Counted from the stretch's first letter, positions 1 through 9,630 are shown. The stretch: 64,000 nucleotides of DNA from an uncultured Ruminococcus sp. (GCA_947627445.1 CANQWA010000004.1:24008-88007), one strand, 5' to 3'. Notes: generated from the sequence alone by a model not told the origin. Translations and numbers: made by a program.

Positions 1-174
1 GGATTGCCGTAGAAGTGAGAAAAGTCCAACGTACACACTGGAAAATTCTTCTGCATGATTTTTCCACAACATGTTGAAACCAGTGTTGAAAACAATTCTT
101 TCATTGTGGATTTGCGGTGGAAAGTTCTGGTTTTCTGTCACATCTTCTGACTTTTTGTCTTTTGCATCCTGTCT
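1..174. other. dnaA-downstream intergenic region with DnaA-box-like sites
   Basis: This stretch lies downstream of dnaA, where dnaN usually follows in Firmicutes; no dnaN codons are visible before the window edge. It holds TTTTCCACA at 60-68 and TGTGGATTT (reverse AAATCCACA) at 105-113, both one or two bases from the DnaA-box consensus TTATCCACA. Firmicute origins often have box clusters on both sides of dnaA, so this may be the second half of oriC. That is inference from motif and position. Confidence 0.5.
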
Positions 175-1545
175 CTAAATGTGGCTTTTGTCCCGGATAT
201 TTTTGATAATGTCTTCTACTAGTTGTTTCAGGTGCTCATCCCGCTTCATGCCGGTTTCCACATTGCTGATAGAATAGACAATGGTGGAATGATCTCGACC
301 GCCGAATTCCGTGCCAATGGCTTGCAGAGGCATCTGTGTAATCTCACGCACGACATAAATCGCAACCTTACGGGCAGTGGAGATCTGGCTGGAACGCTTG
401 CTGCTGCGGATATCCTCCGGTGTGACACCGTAGACATCGGCAACTTCTACAATGATCTTTTCTACCGTGATGGGAACTGGCTGGTCGTCGCTGAGGATAT
501 CTTTGATGACACTTTGCGCCATGGAAATTGAGGGTGCAGAGCCTGCCAAATGTTTTAATGCCTTTAATTTTTTCACAGCGCCTTCTAACTGACGGATATT
601 GGTTTTCAGGCGGTTGGCAATAAATTCAGAGACATCATCAGGAATATAGAGATCCAGTAACTCTGCCTTTCGGCGGATGATGGCAATTCTGGTTTCAAAA
701 TCGGGAATGGAAATATCAGTGATCAAACCCCATTCAAACCGGCTGCGAATACGTTCTTCCAGCGTTTTCAGTTCTTTGGGGGATTTATCCGAGGTCAGAA
801 CGATCTGCTTGCCCTCGGCATGAAGTTTATTGAAGGTATGAAAGAATTCTTCCTGCATACCCTCTTTGTTGCTGAAAAACTGTACATCGTCTACCAGAAG
901 TACATCGGCATTCCGGTATTTATCATGAAAGCTGGCGGTATTGCCGCTGTTGATACCGGCAATAAAGTCATTGCCAAATTCTTCGCTGGTGACGTAAATG
1001 ATTTTATAGTCCGGGTGATTTTGATGTACCTCATGGGCAATTGCATGCATCAAGTGGGTCTTGCCTAAGCCTGAGGGACCGTAAATGAACAGGGGGTTAT
1101 AGTTTTTTCCCGGTTCTTTTGCCACTGCAGTACAGGCGGCATAGGCAAATTCGTTGGAACCGCCCACAATAAAGGTGTCAAAGGTATATTCATAGTTTGC
1201 GCCTTCCAGACTGTGCTCCAGCTCCTCATGGCGGCGTGCCAGCTCGTCATAATCGCTGGGACGAAGAGGATCGGGCTTGGCAGCGTGTGCTTCTTCTTCA
1301 ATCTCAATTTTCAGAGACACCTCAAAGCCCAGGGTGTTGCGAAGTGCTTCTTCCAGTAGATTTTTATAGTTGGTGAGTATGACAGTCCGTTGAAAATCGG
1401 ATTGTACGTAAAACAGCGCTGTTGTTCCGTCCAACTGAACCGGCTTCAGCGCTTCGATCCAGAGTTGAATGGCAACGTCCGGTATTTCACCCTTTTCCCG
1501 GCAATACGACTTGACGCATTCAAAAACTTCATGAAACGAGTTCAT
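175..1545 (-). CDS. dnaA: Chromosomal replication initiator protein DnaA
   Basis: DnaA binds DnaA boxes at oriC, melts the duplex and loads the replicative helicase. The 456-residue protein has the family's usual length and order: an N-terminal helicase-interaction domain, a short acidic linker (about 82-115), an AAA+ ATPase with Walker A GPSGLGKT (156-163) and Walker B LLVDDV (216-221), and a C-terminal DNA-binding domain with the signature GGRDHSTI. The start at 1545 is chosen because AAGGAGGAA lies 8 bases upstream; a longer frame to 1596 has no ribosome binding site. It is transcribed leftward from the origin region, away from rpmH. The promoter overlaps DnaA-box-like sites, which suggests autoregulation. 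Confidence 0.98.
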   Translation of the reverse strand: MNSFHEVFECVKSYCREKGEIPDVAIQLWIEALKPVQLDGTTALFYVQSDFQRTVILTNYKNLLEEALRNTLGFEVSLKIEIEEEAHAAKPDPLRPSDYDELARRHEELEHSLEGANYEYTFDTFIVGGSNEFAYAACTAVAKEPGKNYNPLFIYGPSGLGKTHLMHAIAHEVHQNHPDYKIIYVTSEEFGNDFIAGINSGNTASFHDKYRNADVLLVDDVQFFSNKEGMQEEFFHTFNKLHAEGKQIVLTSDKSPKELKTLEERIRSRFEWGLITDISIPDFETRIAIIRRKAELLDLYIPDDVSEFIANRLKTNIRQLEGAVKKLKALKHLAGSAPSISMAQSVIKDILSDDQPVPITVEKIIVEVADVYGVTPEDIRSSKRSSQISTARKVAIYVVREITQMPLQAIGTEFGGRDHSTIVYSISNVETGMKRDEHLKQLVEDIIKNIRDKSHI

Positions 1546-1626
1546 CGGGTAATTCCTCCTTATGTTGGTGCAGCCTGGCAGTGTAATATCAGACATTGCC
1601 TGATCGCTCAGGTTTTATACTATAAT

Positions 1627-1655
1627 AGTATAACATATATTTTGTGGAAAATCAA
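1627..1655 (-). promoter_or_regulatory. dnaA promoter
   Basis: On the minus strand TTGATT (1650-1655) and TATACT (1627-1632) are 17 bases apart, with TG one base before the -10. A DnaA-box-like TTTTCCACA (1643-1651) overlaps the -35, as expected for DnaA autorepression. Confidence 0.6.
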
Positions 1656-1714
1656 GAGGGTACTGTGGAAAAGTTGAATTTTTTCAAAATTTTCGGTGGA
1701 ATGCATGTGGAAAA
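1643..1714. other. Putative oriC DnaA-box cluster
   Basis: Three copies of TGTGGAAAA (reverse TTTTCCACA) occur at 1643-1651, 1664-1672 and 1706-1714, all in the same orientation, in an AT-rich spacer between divergent dnaA and rpmH. The consensus DnaA box is TTATCCACA; one mismatch repeated three times suggests a lineage-specific box. With the box-like sites at 60-68 and 105-113 this outlines a bipartite origin. Confidence 0.7.
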
Positions 1715-1819
1715 CCGAAATAATCCTGCTTTTGTAGGACAAGGTGACGATTTTTTATGAGAAATTTCTCTCTTTTCCCACAAACCTCGCCAAATCCAAG
1801 GATTTTGTAAAAAAATCTC

Positions 1820-1848
1820 TTGACAAACCTTTTGGAATCAGGTATAAT
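1820..1848 (+). promoter_or_regulatory. rpmH promoter
   Basis: Perfect consensus: TTGACA (1820-1825), 17-base spacer, TATAAT (1843-1848). It drives rpmH and probably the following rnpA genes by read-through. Confidence 0.9.
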
Positions 1849-1948
1849 ATATGGTAAATGGATTTGTGCGGTATTATGCTGTGTGAATTCAGCATCCGGA
1901 CGGAGGCAATTTTGGTTTCTGTCAGAGAGAGAAAGGAGGTACGTCAGA

Positions 1949-2083
1949 ATGAAAAGAACATATCAGCCGAAAAAGCTTCATCGGAAAAAGGTGCATGGCT
2001 TCCGTAAGAGAATGGCCACTGCGAACGGTAGAAAGGTTTTAGCCCGCAGAAGAGCCCGGGGCAGAGCAAGACTGAGCCACTGA
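1949..2083 (+). CDS. rpmH: 50S ribosomal protein L34
   Basis: L34 is a small, very basic protein of the large ribosomal subunit. The 44-residue product begins MKRTYQPKK and ends with the arginine-rich [12 protein letters not shown], matching the family along its whole length. The ATG at 1949 follows GAAAGGAGG by about ten bases; an open frame upstream to 1820 has no such site. It is the first gene right of the origin, with a consensus promoter upstream and a hairpin terminator downstream, so part of its transcription is separate from rnpA. Confidence 0.98.
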   Translation: MKRTYQPKKLHRKKVHGFRKRMATANGRKVLARRRARGRARLSH

Positions 2084-2092
2084 TCGAAGTAG

Positions 2093-2130
2093 GACCGCAA
2101 TGCCATTGGATTGTGGTCTTTTGTTTTTTC
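2093..2130 (+). terminator. Terminator after rpmH
   Basis: GACCGCAA (2093-2100) pairs with TTGTGGTC (2111-2118), followed by a T-rich run. It probably attenuates read-through from the strong rpmH promoter into rnpA. Confidence 0.75.
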
Positions 2131-2319
2131 AGGGCGTATTCTGTGTCTGCATGTCTGGTGTGCCGAGTGAAATGACTCTTACCGGAAACAGGTAGCAGTT
2201 GTGGACAACGGCAGCCGCATCGGTACAGATACGCTTTTGCTTTTGTATATTTGATAAAGGCAGAAGTTTTAGAGTCTGTTTCATATTTACAGATTTTTGG
2301 GAAGCAAGAGGCAAGAAAA

Positions 2320-2688
2320 ATGGAACACACGGTGATCCTCAATCAAAACCGAGATTTTTTGCGTCTGTATCAGCGGGGAAAAAAGATTGTATCGCCCTGT
2401 ATGATTCTCTATGTACAGAAGACACGGCGAAAGGTCAATCGCCTCGGAATCACAGCAGGCAAAAAGATTGGCTGTGCCGTGAAACGGAATCGTGCCAAGC
2501 GGATCATCCGCCAGGCATATCGGGAGACAGAACATCTGCTTCCGGTGGGATTCGATCTGGTGATTGTGGCGCTGCCTTCCATTGTGGGATGCAGTTCGGT
2601 ACAGCTTCGGAATTTTCTGGCAGGAAGCGGCAGAAAACGTTTGCAAAAGCTGATGGATACAGATAACAAAGGAGAAAAGCAAAAGTGA
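2320..2688 (+). CDS. rnpA: Ribonuclease P protein component
   Basis: RnpA is the protein cofactor of RNase P, which removes 5' leaders from precursor tRNAs. The 122-residue basic product has the family signature [14 protein letters not shown] in its middle. The ATG at 2320 gives [13 protein letters not shown], a normal family N-terminus; the frame is open further upstream to 2251 but that extension is not family-like. The Shine-Dalgarno sequence is weak. Its stop overlaps the GTG start of yidD by four bases, implying coupled translation. Confidence 0.95.
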   Translation: MEHTVILNQNRDFLRLYQRGKKIVSPCMILYVQKTRRKVNRLGITAGKKIGCAVKRNRAKRIIRQAYRETEHLLPVGFDLVIVALPSIVGCSSVQLRNFLAGSGRKRLQKLMDTDNKGEKQK

Positions 2689-2960
2689 AGTATATCGCTG
2701 CGGCACTGATCCGTTTATATCAGCGGATCTCCAGACTGACACCTGGTGTCTGCCGGTTTTATCCCACTTGTTCCGGTTACGCCCATACAGCAATCCTACG
2801 GTTCGGACTGATCCGTGGGGGATGGCTGGCTTTCCGGCGTATTCTGCGGTGTCATCCCTGGAATCCCGGCGGTATAGATCCTGTGCCGGAATTGTGGGAG
2901 CATGTGCCGGTGCGGATCTTTTTTGGAAGCAGATTCTCAATCAGCAAGAGAAAGGGATAA
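2685..2960 (+). CDS. yidD: Membrane protein insertion efficiency factor YidD
   Basis: YidD is a small membrane-associated protein thought to help YidC-dependent insertion. The 91-residue product carries the family hallmarks: [26 protein letters not shown] near the N-terminus (given here as a span, about residues 8-33), then [20 protein letters not shown]. The GTG start overlaps the rnpA stop as GTGA, and the ribosome binding site GGAG lies inside rnpA. yidC follows six bases after its stop. The C-terminal tail is longer and more basic than the compact core. Confidence 0.95.
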   Translation: MKYIAAALIRLYQRISRLTPGVCRFYPTCSGYAHTAILRFGLIRGGWLAFRRILRCHPWNPGGIDPVPELWEHVPVRIFFGSRFSISKRKG

Positions 2961-2966
2961 AAGAGA

Positions 2967-4127
2967 ATGGATTTTTTATATGATCTGTGTGGTCTGCCGT
3001 TTGGCTGGATCATGCGTCTGATCTATGATTGGGTGGACAATTATGCATTGGCGATCTTGGTCTTTACGATTTTCACCAAGCTGATTCTGTTCCCTATTTC
3101 CTATAAACAGCAGATGAATTCAGCAAAAATGCAGCGGCTGAATCCGAAAATGGCAAAGCTGAAGAAAAAGTACAAGGATGATCCCCAGAAGCTGCAGGAA
3201 GCGCAGATGCGGTTATACCAGGAAGAAAATGTCAATCCTGGTGCTTCTTGTCTGCCGATGTTTTTGCAGTTCTTCATTCTGTTTGGTATCTTGGATGTTG
3301 TGTATAAGCCTTTGTCTTTTATTCTGCGGATGAAAGATGATCTGATTGCCAAAGCATTTGAGGTGGTGCAGAATATTAACCCGGATTTGGCAAAACAGGG
3401 GACAAGTCTACGGCAAGAGCTGGCGATTTTAAGTGCGCATCACGATCATGCGTCTGATTTTGGAGAAGCCTTTGCGGGAACGGATTTTTCCGCCATGATG
3501 ACGGAATTTTATGATAAATTCAACCTGTTTGGCGTCAATCTGGGACGTGTACCAGAACTGCATCCAGATGTCTGGAATGCCTCGTCTGTGGTGCTATTTC
3601 TGATTCCTTTTGCGTCCGGTCTGTTGCAACTGATCATGACCATTTATCAGCAGTTTGTGCAGAAAAAGCGGAATCCGGATATGCCAAATATGGGTTGCAT
3701 GAATGTGATGCTGTATGTGATGCCGGTGTTTTCGGTATGGTTTGCATTTAATGTACCGGCTGGCGTTGGTTTTTACTGGGCATGTTCTTCCTTTTTCTCT
3801 ATGATACAGATCATTGGTCTGAACATGTACTTTACAAAGGAACGTGTCGAAAAGCTATGTGAAAAGGAAAACAAAAAACTGCAAAAAAAATATGCAAACG
3901 GCAAAAAGACACTGATGCAGCGTATGATGGATCAGCAGAATCTTACAGAGGGACAGGTAAAGAGACAGCGGTATGCGGAAGAAACAAAGGATATGTCTCG
4001 TTCTGAATTGACAAAGTATAACCAGCAGGTTCTGAAGGATGCAAGAAGGCGTATGGCAGAGAAATATGGCGAGGCGTATGATTCCGAGCAGGAAAAAGAT
4101 TCAGGGAATGAAAGTAATGAATCTTGA
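2967..4127 (+). CDS. yidC: Membrane protein insertase YidC/Oxa1 family
   Basis: YidC inserts and folds inner membrane proteins with or without the Sec translocon. The 386-residue product has the Oxa1-type core: a membrane segment near residues 25-45 (ALAILVFTIFTKLILFPISY), the coiled cytoplasmic hairpin with MQRLNPKMAKLKKKYKDDP, then TM2 (SCLPMFLQFFILFGIL), and later TMs around VLFLIPFASGLLQLIM and FYWACSSFFSMIQIIGL. There is no long periplasmic domain as in Gram-negatives, but an 80-residue insertion sits between TM2 and TM3. The C-terminus is highly charged. It lies in the rnpA-yidD-yidC-khpB operon. Confidence 0.95.
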   Translation: MDFLYDLCGLPFGWIMRLIYDWVDNYALAILVFTIFTKLILFPISYKQQMNSAKMQRLNPKMAKLKKKYKDDPQKLQEAQMRLYQEENVNPGASCLPMFLQFFILFGILDVVYKPLSFILRMKDDLIAKAFEVVQNINPDLAKQGTSLRQELAILSAHHDHASDFGEAFAGTDFSAMMTEFYDKFNLFGVNLGRVPELHPDVWNASSVVLFLIPFASGLLQLIMTIYQQFVQKKRNPDMPNMGCMNVMLYVMPVFSVWFAFNVPAGVGFYWACSSFFSMIQIIGLNMYFTKERVEKLCEKENKKLQKKYANGKKTLMQRMMDQQNLTEGQVKRQRYAEETKDMSRSELTKYNQQVLKDARRRMAEKYGEAYDSEQEKDSGNESNES

Positions 4128-4150
4128 TGATGAGAAAGGGTGGATATGTG

Positions 4151-5203
4151 ATGAAAGAACAATTTACGGCGAAAACTATTGAGGAAGCGAAAGCGTTAGC
4201 AGTCGAAAAATTTGGCGTTTCTGCGGATCAGATTGTGTTCCGCATTCTGGAAGAACCCAAGAAGGGCGGTTTTTTGGGAATTGGCAAACGTGAGGCTGTG
4301 ATCGAAGCTTTTTATGAACAGCCGGAAGAAGCCGCAGAAGAGAAAGTCGAAGCAAAACCGGTACAAAAGCCGGAGAAAAAACCAGTTTTTCAGCCGGCAG
4401 AAGAAGTAGTTTCTACTGCTAAAACAACGGTACACAAACAGACTTCTGATACGGATATCCAAGAAAAAACTTCTGCTTCTGAGACAGATCAGAAAGCGGA
4501 TCAGCAGATGACGCTGGGTATTGAATCTGAGCCTATTGAAGAGATTCTGACAGAGAAGACTATGACATCTGGTCTGATTCAGGCAAAGAAGTACATTCAG
4601 GATGTCTATGGTGCAATGGGTATTGTTGTGGATGTTGTTGTGATGCGGACAAAAAATGGCATCCGTATAGAAATCAGCAACGAAAACAAGAGCGGCACCA
4701 TCATTGGCAGACGAGGAGAGACTCTGGATTCCATTCAGTATCTGGTTTCGATTCTGGTGAACAAAGATAGCGAAGAGTATTCTCGTGTGTTGCTGGATAG
4801 CAATGGTTATCGGGAAAAGAGACGGAAGACGCTGGAATCTTTGGCAGAAAAAATTGCAAAAGGTGTTCTGCGTACCGGTCGATCCAATTCGTTAGAGCCT
4901 ATGAATCCCTATGAAAGACGAATCATTCACAGCCGTATTTCGGAGATTGAGGGTGTTTCTTCCCGTAGTGTGGGTGAGGATCCTTATCGGAAGGTCATTG
5001 TCTCTCTGGATCATCCGAAAAAGGGTGGCTATCGGAAAAATGGACACGGCAACGGCGGTAAACGTCCTTATCGGGAAAAGAAACCAGAGGATTATAAGCG
5101 GAAGAATCTGGATTCGATGAAGACCAGCTTTGAGCGGGATTATAAGAAACCGAAGCCGGAGGATGAGCTGAATGCTGGGTTGTATGGGAAGATTGAATTC
5201 TAA
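4151..5203 (+). CDS. khpB: RNA-binding protein KhpB (Jag)
   Basis: KhpB/Jag is an RNA-binding protein that, with KhpA, affects cell elongation and division in Firmicutes; khpA is at 49.3 kb here. The 350-residue product has the Jag N-terminal domain (MKEQFTAKTIEEAKALAVEKFG onward, residues 1-55 approximately), a long acidic low-complexity linker, a KH domain with the GRRGETLDSIQYL loop, and an R3H domain (NPYERRIIHSRIS). The tail is Lys/Arg/Gly-rich. The ATG at 4151 is preferred because it begins the Jag_N domain and has GAAAGGGTGG upstream. It closes the yidC operon and is followed by a terminator. Confidence 0.95.
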   Translation: MKEQFTAKTIEEAKALAVEKFGVSADQIVFRILEEPKKGGFLGIGKREAVIEAFYEQPEEAAEEKVEAKPVQKPEKKPVFQPAEEVVSTAKTTVHKQTSDTDIQEKTSASETDQKADQQMTLGIESEPIEEILTEKTMTSGLIQAKKYIQDVYGAMGIVVDVVVMRTKNGIRIEISNENKSGTIIGRRGETLDSIQYLVSILVNKDSEEYSRVLLDSNGYREKRRKTLESLAEKIAKGVLRTGRSNSLEPMNPYERRIIHSRISEIEGVSSRSVGEDPYRKVIVSLDHPKKGGYRKNGHGNGGKRPYREKKPEDYKRKNLDSMKTSFERDYKKPKPEDELNAGLYGKIEF

Positions 5204-5232
5204 TTTCGTGCATGTATGACGAATGTTAACAG

Positions 5233-5262
5233 AACGGGCTGTTTGATTGCAGCCCGTTTTTT
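5233..5262 (+). terminator. Terminator after khpB
   Basis: AACGGGCTG (5233-5241) pairs with CAGCCCGTT (5250-5258), followed by a T run. It sits directly before the mnmE ribosome binding site. Confidence 0.9.
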
Positions 5263-5276
5263 GCAGGAGGTTTGTG

Positions 5277-6641
5277 ATGGATACGATTGCTGCAATTGCA
5301 ACACCCCATGCTGCCGGTGGAATCGCTGTGATCCGGATTTCCGGTTCACAGGCACTGGAAATTGCTGAAAAATGCTTTCAGAGTGTCAGCGGAAAACATG
5401 TTGCAAATATGAAAGGATATACTTGTGCTTATGGCAAATTTCTGGATCATTCCGGAAAGATTTTAGACGACGGGATTCTGACAGTGTTTCGTTCACCCCA
5501 CAGTTATACCGGCGAGGACGTGGTTGAGTTTTCTTGTCACGGCGGTATTTATGTGACGCAGCAGATTTTGGAAGCAGTTTTGCAGTCCGGGGCAGTTGCG
5601 GCACAAGCCGGTGAATTCACCAAGCGTGGATTTCTATCCGGAAAGATGACACTGACACAGGCGGAAGCCGTGATGGATGTGATTGGTGCAGCAGGAAAGC
5701 GTGAACTGGAGTTTGCACGGGCACAGCAGGAGGGAAAGTTATTTCAGCGTGTACAGAAAATTTCTCAGAAATTGGTGCAATGTCTGGGAAATTTGGCTGC
5801 ATGGGCGGATTATCCAGAGGATGAGATTCCAGCTGTGACTGGAGATGGACTAAGATCGGATTTACTTTCTGTCAAAAAACTTCTGGAACAGACGCTGGAT
5901 ACATATCATTATGGGAAGATTATGCAGTCCGGTATTTCTACTGTGATCGTAGGTAAACCAAATGTTGGTAAATCTACAATATTTAATCTATTGTCGGGAT
6001 GGAATCGAAGTATTGTCACAGATATTGCCGGCACAACCCGGGATGTGGTAGAAGAAAAAGTTTGTTTAGGGGATGTGACGCTGCGGCTCTGGGATACTGC
6101 TGGGCTACGGGAGACTGCGGATGTGATCGAAAAAATTGGTGTACAGATTGCAGAAAAACGTTTGAACGAAGCGGATTTGATTCTTGCAGTATTTGATACT
6201 ACTCGTCCGTTGGATGAGGATGATCTGAGATTGTTGCAGCAGCTGCCGGACAAGCCAGTGGTTGCTGTTGCCAATAAGTCAGACGGTGTACAGAAATTGG
6301 ATTTGGAGTTATTACGGGAGAATTTTACACATGTAATTGTGATGTCATCTAAGACAGGTCATGGGTTGGAGAAACTTCGGCAGACGATTGAGAAGATATT
6401 TGATCAGGAACAAGTGATACCAGAGATGGGAATTGTTGCCAATGCCCGTCAGAAACAATGCGTGGAGAATGCATTAAAACAGATTTGTTTGGCTTTGGAC
6501 GTGTTGGAAAATGGTGAGATGCTGGATGCTGTGACGGTGCTGCTGGAAGAAGCTTTAGATGCATTGTTGATGTTGACAGGAGAGAGAGTTTCAGAAGTTG
6601 TGGTTCAGGATGTGTTTTCGCGGTTTTGTGTGGGAAAATAG
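5277..6641 (+). CDS. mnmE: tRNA uridine-5-carboxymethylaminomethyl(34) synthesis GTPase MnmE
   Basis: MnmE, a dimeric potassium-activated GTPase, works with MnmG to modify wobble uridine 34 of several tRNAs. The 454-residue product starts MDTIAAIATP, has an N-terminal tetrahydrofolate-binding domain, an inserted G domain with GKPNVGKST, DIAGTTRD, DTAG and NKSD, and ends in the conserved CVGK whose cysteine is functionally important. The ATG at 5277 follows AGGAGG; an in-frame TTG further upstream lies inside the terminator. Its partner mnmG follows after a parS site and a repeat element, so co-transcription is likely but interrupted. Confidence 0.97.
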   Translation: MDTIAAIATPHAAGGIAVIRISGSQALEIAEKCFQSVSGKHVANMKGYTCAYGKFLDHSGKILDDGILTVFRSPHSYTGEDVVEFSCHGGIYVTQQILEAVLQSGAVAAQAGEFTKRGFLSGKMTLTQAEAVMDVIGAAGKRELEFARAQQEGKLFQRVQKISQKLVQCLGNLAAWADYPEDEIPAVTGDGLRSDLLSVKKLLEQTLDTYHYGKIMQSGISTVIVGKPNVGKSTIFNLLSGWNRSIVTDIAGTTRDVVEEKVCLGDVTLRLWDTAGLRETADVIEKIGVQIAEKRLNEADLILAVFDTTRPLDEDDLRLLQQLPDKPVVAVANKSDGVQKLDLELLRENFTHVIVMSSKTGHGLEKLRQTIEKIFDQEQVIPEMGIVANARQKQCVENALKQICLALDVLENGEMLDAVTVLLEEALDALLMLTGERVSEVVVQDVFSRFCVGK

Positions 6642-6658
6642 GCTGCGTTTTTTTGACA

Positions 6659-6674
6659 TGTTTCACGTGAAACA
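6659..6674. promoter_or_regulatory. parS: parS site 1
   Basis: TGTTTCACGTGAAACA is an exact match to the Firmicute parS consensus bound by ParB/Spo0J. It lies 18 bases after the mnmE stop. Confidence 0.95.
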
Positions 6675-6681
6675 TTAAAGA

Positions 6682-6849
6682 CAAACCCGCACAAAGAGCG
6701 ACTAACGGCTTTGCACGTCATCTGCTTGCCTATTTTCCGTCCTATTTCACCAAAATGCTCGTGAATACACCAAGTATTCCCTCCGCTTTTGGTTTCATCT
6801 GACGAAAAATCTGACGGCGCATCTGACGCACCATCTTTGTGCGGGTTTG
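6682..6849. repeat. Inverted-repeat intergenic element (copy A)
   Basis: CAAACCCGCACAAAGA (6682-6697) is repeated exactly inverted at 6834-6849, enclosing about 136 bases that include three ATCTGACG repeats (around 6798, 6809 and 6821). Related end sequences recur near 29571, 55041 and 62763. No coding content is apparent. This looks like a small non-autonomous mobile element or REP-like repeat. Confidence 0.75.
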
Positions 6850-6912
6850 CCTTAGAACTGGTCCACAACTTGGATGTGGACAGATTCTGTTGAGCAGAGG
6901 AAAGTGATTAAA

Positions 6913-8793
6913 ATGTATGAAATGGGTCAATATGATGTGGCAGTCATCGGTGCCGGACATGCCGGTGTAGAAGCAGCAATTGCCGCTGCCCGGCTTGGCT
7001 GCCAGACGGTGCTGTTTACGATCTCATTGGATCAGATTGCAAATATGCCTTGTAATCCCTCTATCGGTGGAACGGCAAAGGGACATCTGGTACGTGAGAT
7101 TGATGCGCTGGGCGGCGTTATGGGAAAGGCGGCAGATGCTTGCTTTTTACAAAGTCGAATGCTGAACCGTGGTAAAGGTCCGGCAGTGCATAGTCTTCGG
7201 GTGCAGGCGGATCGGGTGAAGTATCACAACTATATGAAAAAACTCTGTGAAAGTACAGAGAATCTGGAAGTAAAACAGGCGGAGATTGCGGAAATTTTGG
7301 TGGAAAACGGCAGTATTAGAGGAATTGTGACGACATTGCAGGCCATGTATCAGGTGAATGCAGTTGTAATTGCTACGGGAACTTATTTGAATGGGAAAAT
7401 TCATGTGGGACAGGTTTCTTATGAAAGCGGACCGGATGCTGCTCTTCCTAGTCGAGCACTTGGAAAAAATCTCCGGGAGCTTGGTCTGCGGATGAATCGG
7501 TTTAAGACTGGAACGCCTTGTCGTGTGCATCGCAGAAGCATTGATTTTGAGGCAATGGAGAAACAGGATGGTGATGAAGAAATCGTGCCGTTTTCCTTTG
7601 CATCGAATGCTGAGGAGATGAAAAATCAAGTTTCTTGTTATATCACGTATACGAATGAAGAAACGCATCGGATTATTCGAGAAAATCTGCATCGGTCGCC
7701 TTTGTTCACTGGACAGATTGAGGGAATTGGACCTCGATATTGTCCTTCGATTGAGACAAAAATTGTTCGGTTTGCGGACAAACCAAGGCATCAGCTTTTT
7801 GTTGAGCCGATGGGAACTGATACAGAGGAATTTTACTTACAGGGCATGTCCTCATCTCTACCGGAAGATGTGCAGCTGGCATTTCTTAGAACCATCCGGG
7901 GTCTGGAACATGTGGAGATCATGCGCCCTGCCTATGCCATTGAATATGACTGTGTGGATCCGACGGAACTTCGTGCTACATTAGAATGTAAAAAAATCAG
8001 CGGATTGTTTGGTGCTGGGCAGTTCAACGGCAGCTCTGGTTATGAGGAAGCGGCTGCTCAGGGTTTGATTGCCGGAATCAATGCAGCTTTATTGGCACAA
8101 AAAAAACCGTTGTTTGTATTGGATCGAGCTTCCTCTTATATTGGTACACTGATCGATGATCTGGTGACCAAAGGGTGTGAAGATCCTTATCGTATGATGA
8201 CTTCACGCAGTGAGTATCGCCTGATTCTGCGGCAAGATAATGCGGATCAGAGATTGATGCCCTATGGATATCAGCTTGGATTGATTTCTGAGGAGACATA
8301 TCAGGCAATGCTGAAAAAATATTGGTTGGTGGAACAGGAAAAGAAACGTCTGGAACATACAAATGCTGCACCTTCTGCGGAATTCAATCGCTTTTTGATG
8401 GAACATGGTACAACAGAAATGACTACCGGATGCAAATTGGCAGATTTGATACGCCGTCCTCAGTTGAGTTATGAAATGCTGAAACCATTTGATGGTGAAC
8501 GGCAGGAATTGTCTCATGCTGTCAAGGAACAGGTGGAAATTCAACTCAAATATGATGGTTATATTGGTAAGCAACTGGCACAGATTGAACGAATGCGAAA
8601 GCTGGAGCATATGCACCTGCCGGAAAACGTAGACTATATGACGATTCGTGGACTGCGTCTGGAAGCGGCAGAAAAGCTGAATGCGCATCGTCCACAGAAT
8701 CTGGGACAGGCAAGTCGAATTTCTGGTGTATCTCCAGCGGATATTTCTGTTTTGATGGTGTGGGATACCATGAACCGGGAGGTGAAAGAATGA
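6913..8793 (+). CDS. mnmG: tRNA uridine-5-carboxymethylaminomethyl(34) synthesis enzyme MnmG
   Basis: MnmG (GidA) is the FAD/NADH-dependent partner of MnmE in wobble-uridine modification. The 626-residue product has the Rossmann motif [12 protein letters not shown] at its N-terminus, [14 protein letters not shown], the [11 protein letters not shown] segment, and the C-terminal helical domain ending in [16 protein letters not shown], all as expected. The ATG at 6913 (MYEMGQYDV) is supported by AGAGG upstream and family alignment by eye; an upstream ATG at 6874 adds an unrelated N-terminus. Its stop overlaps the rsmG start as ATGA. Confidence 0.97.
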   Translation: MYEMGQYDVAVIGAGHAGVEAAIAAARLGCQTVLFTISLDQIANMPCNPSIGGTAKGHLVREIDALGGVMGKAADACFLQSRMLNRGKGPAVHSLRVQADRVKYHNYMKKLCESTENLEVKQAEIAEILVENGSIRGIVTTLQAMYQVNAVVIATGTYLNGKIHVGQVSYESGPDAALPSRALGKNLRELGLRMNRFKTGTPCRVHRRSIDFEAMEKQDGDEEIVPFSFASNAEEMKNQVSCYITYTNEETHRIIRENLHRSPLFTGQIEGIGPRYCPSIETKIVRFADKPRHQLFVEPMGTDTEEFYLQGMSSSLPEDVQLAFLRTIRGLEHVEIMRPAYAIEYDCVDPTELRATLECKKISGLFGAGQFNGSSGYEEAAAQGLIAGINAALLAQKKPLFVLDRASSYIGTLIDDLVTKGCEDPYRMMTSRSEYRLILRQDNADQRLMPYGYQLGLISEETYQAMLKKYWLVEQEKKRLEHTNAAPSAEFNRFLMEHGTTEMTTGCKLADLIRRPQLSYEMLKPFDGERQELSHAVKEQVEIQLKYDGYIGKQLAQIERMRKLEHMHLPENVDYMTIRGLRLEAAEKLNAHRPQNLGQASRISGVSPADISVLMVWDTMNREVKE

Positions 8794-9500
8794 CGGTTTC
8801 TTTTGATATGGCAAAGAACTATTTCAAGGAGAGCGGTCTGGAATTGCGTGAATTTCAATATCAACAGCTTTCTGTATATCTGCACGAATTGATAAAAGCA
8901 AACACGCATATCAACCTCACGGCAATTACAGAACCTGTGGAGATCTGGAAGAAGCATTTTCTGGATTCTGCAGTGTTGCTGCAAAAAGTAAAGCTTCCTT
9001 TGGGAGAATCTTGTTTAGATGTGGGAACTGGTGCAGGATTTCCAGGGATGGTGTTGGCGATATTAAGACCGGATCTCAAAATCACACTATTGGATAGTCT
9101 GCAAAAGCGAATCGGATTTTTAACGCATCTCATCGAAACGTTAGGAATAGATCATATTCAGTGTGTGCATGGGCGTGCAGAGAATGCAGGCAAAAATGTT
9201 GAATATCGGGAACAATTTGACTTTGTGACTGCAAGAGCTGTGGCTCCTTTGCCGATATTGATGGAATATTGTCTGCCTTTTGTAAAGATCGGCGGCAGTT
9301 TTGCTGCAATGAAAGGTCCGAGTGAAAGTGTTGCTGATGGAAAACAAGCGGCAGCTGTTCTTGGCGGGGAGATGATTTCTGAAGAGTATTATGATCTTTT
9401 CGATGTGGGTAAGAGACAGATCATTCTCATACATAAGACAGATCATACACCGGAAAAATATCCCCGACGAAGCGATAAAGTAAAAAAGAATCCACTGTAA
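8790..9500 (+). CDS. rsmG: 16S rRNA (guanine(527)-N7)-methyltransferase RsmG
   Basis: RsmG (GidB) methylates N7 of G527 in 16S rRNA using S-adenosylmethionine. The 236-residue product has [19 protein letters not shown], the SAM-binding [10 protein letters not shown] motif, [12 protein letters not shown] and the TARAVAPL segment, matching the family throughout. Its start overlaps the mnmG stop by four bases, with GGGAGGTGAAAG upstream. It ends the mnmE-mnmG-rsmG group and is followed by a probable terminator. Confidence 0.97.
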   Translation: MTVSFDMAKNYFKESGLELREFQYQQLSVYLHELIKANTHINLTAITEPVEIWKKHFLDSAVLLQKVKLPLGESCLDVGTGAGFPGMVLAILRPDLKITLLDSLQKRIGFLTHLIETLGIDHIQCVHGRAENAGKNVEYREQFDFVTARAVAPLPILMEYCLPFVKIGGSFAAMKGPSESVADGKQAAAVLGGEMISEEYYDLFDVGKRQIILIHKTDHTPEKYPRRSDKVKKNPL

Positions 9501-9584
9501 ATTTACAGGTTGATATGCCTAATGTTCTAAATTATTTATCGCAGATTTTGGCACAAGTTTTTTTGTTCCGATAAGACTTTTTTG

Positions 9585-9630
9585 AAGATTCGCTGGAAAA
9601 TATTCCTTTTCCGGTGGATCTTTTGCTTTT
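9585..9630 (+). terminator. Probable terminator after rsmG
   Basis: AAGATTCGCTGGAAAA (9585-9600) pairs imperfectly with TTTTCCGGTGGATCTT (9607-9622), followed by a T-rich stretch. The remainder of 9501-9749 is AT-rich; TACAAT at 9681-9686 may be a -10 for the next gene, without a clear -35. Confidence 0.65.
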
